From positions 1 through 6,859 of the forward strand of contig JAGBRZ010000219.1 of NCBI GenBank assembly GCA_017632155.1: a stretch of 6,859 bases of DNA, written 5' to 3'. How positions within the stretch are numbered: position 1 is the stretch's first letter; each line of letters starts with the position of its first letter. This DNA is from Clostridia bacterium. Its GTDB lineage: Bacteria; Bacillota_A; Clostridia; Oscillospirales; CAG-272. Below are positions 1 through 4,642 of the stretch, piece after piece. The translations under genes and the position numbers were made by a program. Under the pieces are notes generated by a model. The model had not been told where the DNA came from. It did no database searches and saw only the letters and a program-made list of their open reading frames with translations.

Positions 1-375
1 GATGCCGTCGAACAGGCGAAAAAAGCCAATCTGCTGGTCATTACCCGTCCCAATGCCCCCACCGGCACACTCTGTCCCAAAAGTCTGGTACGCAAATATT
101 GCGAAAATTTCGACGGCATGGTGCTGATCGATGAAGCATACGGTGACTTTGCCGAAGACAACTGCATGGATTTGGCACGGGAACTGGAAAATGTGATCGT
201 GATGCGAACCTTTTCCAAAAGTTTCTCCATGGCGGGCGTGCGCATGGGATATGCCATCGGCAGTACGACCGTTATCGAAGGCTTGATGAAACTGAAAGAT
301 TCTTACAATGCCGATATGCTTTCCCAGTTGGTCAGCAAAGCCAACTATCTGGACAGAGAGTATCACGACCGTTGA
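1..375 (+). CDS. hisC: Histidinol-phosphate aminotransferase-like fragment (5' end outside window, C-terminus missing; probably decayed)
   Basis: Frame 1 is open from the window edge to TGA at 373-375 and gives 124 residues. It resembles the core of class I/II PLP aminotransferases of the HisC type, which convert imidazole acetol-phosphate to histidinol-phosphate in cytoplasmic histidine synthesis. Seen: a PNAPTG motif near residue 18; LIDEAYGDF with the cofactor-binding Asp44 and Tyr47; RTFSKSFSMAG with the Schiff-base Lys73; VRMGY with the phosphate-binding Arg81; and a following KDSYN segment. HisC proteins are usually about 350-360 residues with well over 100 after the lysine. Here only 51 follow, so most of the C-terminal small domain, including the substrate-binding arginines, is absent. 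No continuation is visible in the other frames downstream. Base composition is higher in GC than in the following genes (35 of 60 bases at 1-60, counted by hand). A related enzyme such as a CobD-like decarboxylase cannot be excluded. The fragment is unlikely to be a working enzyme. Confidence 0.75.
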   Translation, partial: DAVEQAKKANLLVITRPNAPTGTLCPKSLVRKYCENFDGMVLIDEAYGDFAEDNCMDLARELENVIVMRTFSKSFSMAGVRMGYAIGSTTVIEGLMKLKDSYNADMLSQLVSKANYLDREYHDR

Positions 376-400
376 AATTTCGGAATGAATGAAAATAAAT

Positions 401-432
401 GAGAGAGCAGACTCAGATCTGCTCTCTTTCTT
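401..432 (+). terminator. Rho-independent terminator, possibly bidirectional
   Basis: A perfect 10-bp stem (402-411 pairing with 418-427, extendable by a G-T pair) closes a 6-nt loop and is followed by TTTCTT. It lies 26 nt after the hisC-fragment stop. The other side of the stem is A-rich (388-400), so the reverse strand also has a T-rich tail. It would insulate the downstream operon from upstream transcription. Confidence 0.85.
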
Positions 433-462
433 GGTTGTTTGCGGAAATTTTGCGAATATAAA

Positions 463-493
463 GTGTGTTATTGTTTACGGATGATGAACACAC
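463..493. repeat. 7-bp inverted repeat upstream of the promoter
   Basis: GTGTGTT (463-469) and AACACAC (487-493) are exact reverse complements separated by 17 nt. They sit about 60 bp upstream of the -35 box. This could be a binding site for a dimeric regulator, but a repeat this short can occur by chance in AT-rich DNA. Confidence 0.3.
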
Positions 494-552
494 GAAGAAG
501 CGGACTGTTTTTACTTTTTACGCTAACGAATTAGAAAAAATTATGGAAAATC

Positions 553-581
553 TTGACAAAACGTAATTTTGGGAGTACAAT
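553..581 (+). promoter_or_regulatory. Sigma-70/SigA-type promoter of the protease operon
   Basis: A consensus -35 box TTGACA (553-558) and a TACAAT -10 box (576-581; one mismatch to TATAAT) are separated by exactly 17 bp. Transcription should start near 587-589, giving a leader of about 150 nt before the protease start codon. This is the only well-formed promoter seen ahead of the two large genes. Confidence 0.88.
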
Positions 582-596
582 ATATCTTGTATATTG
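578..596. promoter_or_regulatory. Possible operator: inverted repeat over the -10 box and transcription start
   Basis: CAATATA (578-584) and TATATTG (590-596) form an exact inverted repeat with a 5-nt spacer. It covers the end of the -10 box and the predicted start of transcription, where a bound repressor would block RNA polymerase. The repeat is AT-rich and could be chance. Confidence 0.35.
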
Positions 597-659
597 GTAT
601 CTATTACACTAATAGGCGTTAGGAATAATAAACAAATTGACATCTATAACGAGTATATT

Positions 660-693
660 ACGAAAACAACGAAGCGACATTCGCTATTTTCGT
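660..693 (+). promoter_or_regulatory. Hairpin in the 5' leader of the protease mRNA
   Basis: ACGAAAA (660-666) pairs with TTTTCGT (687-693), and inside it AGCGA (673-677) pairs with TCGCT (681-685) around a 3-nt loop. The result is a two-part stem with an asymmetric internal loop, 28 nt before the ribosome binding site. It may stabilise the mRNA or regulate expression. No known riboswitch family was recognised, and there is no clean terminator tail. Confidence 0.4.
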
Positions 694-721
694 TTTACAT
701 ATCAACAAAAAATCTTTTATC

Positions 722-728
722 AAAGGAG
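722..728 (+). promoter_or_regulatory. Ribosome binding site that fixes the protease start at 738
   Basis: AAAGGAG lies 9 nt before the ATG at 738-740. The frame is open further upstream, to a TTG at 594, but that codon sits only a few nucleotides after the predicted transcription start and has no ribosome binding site. Starting at 738 also puts a lipoprotein signal peptide exactly at the N-terminus. Confidence 0.9.
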
Positions 729-737
729 CTATGTGTT

Positions 738-3700
738 ATGAAGAAACAGACAGTTGTAAGAATCTTTTCTGCAATGTTAGTATTTTGCATGTTGTTTTTG
801 ACGGCGTGCGGTACTGCTAACAATGCAAACAACAGTGGCGCGTCGACCCCCGAAACTATGGTGCAGGGCGACGCCAAGCTCGAACAGGGCGGTAGCAACA
901 CCACGGTAACCAATCCTTCCGACGATTCGAACGAACAGGTAAATGCCAACGGTAATGCCCCCGACGGTGCATATAACGAAGGTGTTGTACTTGTAAAGTA
1001 TAGCGGAGAGATGAACGACAACGTTCTTTCTCAGCTTGACATCAAGTCTGCTGAGCAGCTGTATGAAGGCTCTTCTTGGTATTCTCTTGAACTTAGAGAT
1101 GCATCCAAGACGGTTGAAACCGTTTCGTACCTTCGTGAGCTTGGCTGCTTTGACAAGGTTGACTATGACTACATCATGGGAACGACCGCTGATGCTTCTA
1201 CGGCTGATGTTTCTCACAACCCCGATTATGATAAGCATAAGCATCATCACACACATAAGATTCCCGACGGTTGGGAGCATGCAAAGGAAAACGGTAAGCA
1301 CCCCGGTGGTAGCTCCGACGTTATCGTAGCTGTTATCGATACCGGTGTAGATTATAACCACCTTGACCTTCGTAACAACATTTGGATCAACACCGCAGAA
1401 ATTTCCGACAACGGCAGGGACGATGACGGCAACGGCTACATCGACGACGTTTACGGCTGGGACTGCGTTGGTAACGACAAAGATCCCATGGACGATAACG
1501 GACACGGTACGCACGTTGCAGGTATTATTGCGGCAGAAAACAACAATATCGGCGGCGTAGGTATTGCATATAACTGTAAGGTTATGTGTATCAAGGCAGG
1601 TAATTCTTCGGGTTACTTCAACAACTCCGATATTGCCGAAGCTATTCAGTATGCATATATGAACGGTGCGTCGGTTATCAATATGTCTTTCGGTGGTTCT
1701 TTCATTTCTATTGCAGTTGAAGAAGCACTCGAAAACGCATATAATACTTGCGTACTCGTTGCTGCGGCAGGTAATGACGGTGCTTGTAACAACCTTGCTT
1801 GCAAGACCTGTGATATTGTTGGCGTTTCTTACCCTGCAGCTCTTCCTTACGTTATTGGTGTAATGAGCTGTAATCAGAACGGTACTGCCATTTCCGGTTT
1901 CTCAAATTATGACCACTATCCTCACAATTCTATCGAATATGAAGTGCTCGCAGCCGGTGAAGCGATTCCTTCTACTTGGCCCGGCAACAAATATGCAGAT
2001 TTGAACGGTACTTCGATGGCGGCTCCTACGGTTTCTGCTATTGCGGCACTCCTCAGAAGCGTATATCCCGACAGAAATACCTATTCTACCAAATATCTGC
2101 AGTCACAGATTATAAATACGGGTACTGTACTTTACGCAGAGCATTCGGTTGCAAATGTGTATGATGCACTTACAAAATTGCCAGTTCCTGAAGTCAATCT
2201 CTACGATTATTCTATCAACGATAGTCCCTCTATCAGCGATAAGAACAACGGCAACGGTGTCATTGATGCAGGCGAAACCGTTCGTCTTTCCATCGCACTT
2301 CAGAACAGAGGTGGCGTAGCTTCTAACGTAAACGTATCTATTGATACGAACAGAAGTGAAGGCTTGACCGATCCTTACTTCACCTTTGTAAATCCCACGA
2401 TGCATCTCTCCGATATCGGTACTTACTCCGTAAGAGAATCGGGCGATAAGTATTTTGAAATCGTTGTAGATGCAAATTGTCCCAACGACTATCTTGTAAA
2501 CTTCAATATCCGCTTCACCTATACAAACGGACTTGACGATAAGGATAAGACCGTTTACGAGGATGACGGTAAACAGCAGGCACAGTTCAATGTAAGTAGC
2601 GGTTATCACCTGCCAAGTATCATTGATGTTGACACCGTATTCACTAACGACCGTCTCTACATTGTTGGCGAGAGCGTACTTATTGCCAAAGATGTTACTG
2701 TTACATTCGAAGAAGGTTGTCGTATTCAGTTCTATGCCGATCAAACATATTATGATTCTCCTGTAATTAATGTATACGGTACTTTGATTATGGAAGGTAC
2801 GAAGGATAATATGATCACAATTAATCCTTCGGAAAGATACGCAAACCTTGCATGCATTATAAACGATTACGGCACAACAACCATGAATTATGTAAATGCA
2901 GTTAATCTGTTTGCAAATGGAATCAACTCGATAGCTAATTCTAATTTAAAGCATAGCGGTACGCACATATATTATTACAATGATGCAGAACTTGACGGCT
3001 CTTATGTCAGTGTATGCGGCGGTGGCGGTATAAGTGCTACCATCTTTGAAAATAACTATGTAGAATTTATCTCATATGCTACCGAAATAATCGCTACGAC
3101 GATGGATGGCAACTATATTGTATTGGCTTCCTCTAATACTTGCATAATCAACGCTACCACATTTACTAATAATATCGTATATTCGATCGTGAAAGGTAGT
3201 ACTAAGGTTTCGGATAGAATGAACACCTTCTCGGGCGAGGTATCTAACAACAAATTCCTTTGTGAGGATGATAAGAATCCTGCTTCCTTGATGGGATTGT
3301 CATTCGGCAACAAGGACTCGGTTAAAAACAATTACTTTTCTCAAGGATATTTGGAATATGCTAACCAAATTATCTCTGGATATTATAACTCTTACGGAGA
3401 AGAAACTGTAAATATTAGAGAAAATTGTAGTGACATTTCTGTACTTTATCCTCACATTGTAAATGTTGAGATCTTTAATGCTGACGGCGAGCAGATCACT
3501 ACCATCGGCAAGGAAGAAATCAAGGTTCGTGTAACCTTCTCCAAGGCAATGGATATCACCAAGAATGCAAACGTATTCTTCGGCACGATTGCTCCTTATG
3601 CCGATTACAAGATTGAGGGCGTATTCGTAAGCGAAACCGTATGGGAAGGAACTTACTCCCTCAAGGCATACATCGAAAACGGACTTCAGAAGCTCATCGT

Positions 3701-4586
3701 TAAGGGCGCATGTGCCGCTGACGATGCAACCAAGACCGTTCACGGTGAGAATCAGCTCTATGAGTTTGATATCGACACCACCGCAGCAATGTCCATGAAC
3801 CTCTTTGCAACTGCAACCGCTGCAGGTATCGAACTTACTTGGGCACAGGACGATTACGACACCCTTATGGGTTACAACATCTACCGCGCAACGAGCAAGG
3901 ATGGTAACTACGTGAAGATCAATCCTTCCGTACTGCTTGCTTCCGAATCCTCCTTCATTGATGAGAACGCAGAACCCGGCGTTACCTACTGGTACACCTT
4001 CACGGTTGTTCTCTCCGACTTCTCCGAGTCTGCTCCTGCAGGTAAGGTTTATTGCACCGCAGTGGATACGCTCAATCCTACCGTTTACCACACGCCCGTC
4101 AATCAGGGCTACGAGAACAACAACCTTGTTATCTCTTGTACCGCAAGCGATAACATGAAGCTTGAAAACGTTACTCTCTACTACAGAACCGTGGGTGCTG
4201 TCGAGTGGAAGTCCCTTACGATGTCCAAGGTTAACGACAAGTACAGCGCAACCATCTTCGGTAGCGAGCTGACTCTTGAAGGACTGGAATATTACATCGT
4301 TGCTTCCGACGGATCTAATACCGTTAATAAGGGTACTGCTGATGAGCCTTACACCGTAATCATCAAGGATGCTTCCGCAATCTCTCGCATCGGTGACGTT
4401 GACGGCAACGGTGTGGTTGATACCAAGGATGCTCTTATGATGATGCAGTGCATCAACGGCGACCTTATTATGACCGACGATGAATTCAAGCGCGCGGACC
4501 TCAATGGCGACAACGAGCTTTCGAGCGTTGAAGCACTCAGAATTCTCCAATACATCAACGGTAACGTATCTACTCTTGATATGTAA
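738..4586 (+). CDS. Surface lipoprotein subtilisin-like serine protease (S8) with beta-helix, Ig/FN3 modules and C-terminal dockerin
   Basis: A 1282-residue extracellular protease. Residues 1-24 form a lipoprotein signal peptide ending in lipobox LTAC, with Cys24 the predicted lipid site. A Asn/Ser/Gly-rich linker (25-77) leads to a probable propeptide (about 78-150, beginning GVVLVKYSG). The S8 domain (about 175-470) has the full triad: Asp201 in VIDTG, His256 in HGTHVAG and Ser426 in GTSMAAP, plus oxyanion Asn346 in AAAGNDG. A DDDGNGYIDDVYGWD insertion (ending near 242) is typical of one extracellular subtilase subgroup. Downstream come a beta-sandwich with NGNGVIDAGETV (about 482-621), a probable right-handed beta-helix (about 622-900), an Ig-like module (905-1012), fibronectin type III (1015-1110), another Ig-like module (1112-1213) and a type I dockerin (1219-1278) with two calcium loops starting at Asp1220 and Asp1254. 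It should be active, lipid-anchored and able to bind a cohesin, which the next gene supplies. Substrate is unknown. Boundaries of the middle modules are approximate. Confidence 0.93.
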   Translation: MKKQTVVRIFSAMLVFCMLFLTACGTANNANNSGASTPETMVQGDAKLEQGGSNTTVTNPSDDSNEQVNANGNAPDGAYNEGVVLVKYSGEMNDNVLSQLDIKSAEQLYEGSSWYSLELRDASKTVETVSYLRELGCFDKVDYDYIMGTTADASTADVSHNPDYDKHKHHHTHKIPDGWEHAKENGKHPGGSSDVIVAVIDTGVDYNHLDLRNNIWINTAEISDNGRDDDGNGYIDDVYGWDCVGNDKDPMDDNGHGTHVAGIIAAENNNIGGVGIAYNCKVMCIKAGNSSGYFNNSDIAEAIQYAYMNGASVINMSFGGSFISIAVEEALENAYNTCVLVAAAGNDGACNNLACKTCDIVGVSYPAALPYVIGVMSCNQNGTAISGFSNYDHYPHNSIEYEVLAAGEAIPSTWPGNKYADLNGTSMAAPTVSAIAALLRSVYPDRNTYSTKYLQSQIINTGTVLYAEHSVANVYDALTKLPVPEVNLYDYSINDSPSISDKNNGNGVIDAGETVRLSIALQNRGGVASNVNVSIDTNRSEGLTDPYFTFVNPTMHLSDIGTYSVRESGDKYFEIVVDANCPNDYLVNFNIRFTYTNGLDDKDKTVYEDDGKQQAQFNVSSGYHLPSIIDVDTVFTNDRLYIVGESVLIAKDVTVTFEEGCRIQFYADQTYYDSPVINVYGTLIMEGTKDNMITINPSERYANLACIINDYGTTTMNYVNAVNLFANGINSIANSNLKHSGTHIYYYNDAELDGSYVSVCGGGGISATIFENNYVEFISYATEIIATTMDGNYIVLASSNTCIINATTFTNNIVYSIVKGSTKVSDRMNTFSGEVSNNKFLCEDDKNPASLMGLSFGNKDSVKNNYFSQGYLEYANQIISGYYNSYGEETVNIRENCSDISVLYPHIVNVEIFNADGEQITTIGKEEIKVRVTFSKAMDITKNANVFFGTIAPYADYKIEGVFVSETVWEGTYSLKAYIENGLQKLIVKGACAADDATKTVHGENQLYEFDIDTTAAMSMNLFATATAAGIELTWAQDDYDTLMGYNIYRATSKDGNYVKINPSVLLASESSFIDENAEPGVTYWYTFTVVLSDFSESAPAGKVYCTAVDTLNPTVYHTPVNQGYENNNLVISCTASDNMKLENVTLYYRTVGAVEWKSLTMSKVNDKYSATIFGSELTLEGLEYYIVASDGSNTVNKGTADEPYTVIIKDASAISRIGDVDGNGVVDTKDALMMMQCINGDLIMTDDEFKRADLNGDNELSSVEALRILQYINGNVSTLDM
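4392..4583 (+). other. Type I dockerin module of the protease
   Basis: Two EF-hand-like calcium loops are visible: GDVDGNGVVDTKDAL at residues 1219-1233 and ADLNGDNELSSVEAL at 1253-1267. Each is followed by a helix ending in a similar Ile-Asn-Gly segment. Loop positions 1, 3, 5, 9 and 12 all carry usual calcium ligands (D, D, N, D, D and D, N, D, S, E). Dockerins bind cohesins to assemble extracellular multi-enzyme complexes. The module ends the protein. Confidence 0.92.
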
Positions 4587-4594
4587 TCCTACGC

Positions 4595-4642
4595 AAAGGA
4601 AATTAAAAACTTATGAGAAAAGGTAAAAAAATTACCTTTCTC
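4595..4642 (+). promoter_or_regulatory. Ribosome binding site and start-codon hairpin of the cohesin/LRR gene
   Basis: AAAGGA (4595-4600) is 12 nt before the ATG at 4613, slightly long spacing. Directly at the start codon, GAGAAA and GGTAA (4615-4626, one bulged A) pair with TTACC and TTTCTC (4632-4642) around a five-A loop. This 11-bp stem holds the last base of the ATG and the first codons. There is no T-run after it, so it is not a terminator. It could lower translation initiation or set the ratio of the two proteins. Confidence 0.5.

Larger units (their letters stand above)
376..737. other. Non-coding region between hisC fragment and protease gene
   Basis: No credible gene lies here: the frames are short, stop-rich and without ribosome binding sites. 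In order the region holds a hairpin terminator, an AT-rich stretch with a 7-bp inverted repeat, a strong promoter, a leader of about 150 nt with a hairpin, and the ribosome binding site of the protease gene. No tRNA, repeat array or insertion-sequence end was recognised. Confidence 0.7.

Noticed and set aside
637..659. Second promoter with TTGACA at 637-642
   Set aside because: The only -10-like hexamer (654-659) is 11 bp away, too close, and nothing suitable lies at 16-18 bp.
594..737. N-terminal extension of the protease from a TTG at 594
   Set aside because: It begins only a few nucleotides after the predicted transcription start with no ribosome binding site, and it would bury the lipoprotein signal peptide 48 residues inside the protein.
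777..1514. Reverse-strand open frame of 245 codons
   Set aside because: It is a valine-rich shadow of the protease N-terminal and catalytic region with no family signature.
3300..4550. Long reverse-strand open frame of 416 codons
   Set aside because: It lies opposite the Ig/FN3/dockerin coding part of the protease. It has no ribosome binding site or recognisable domain, and is explained by the strong codon bias of the true gene.
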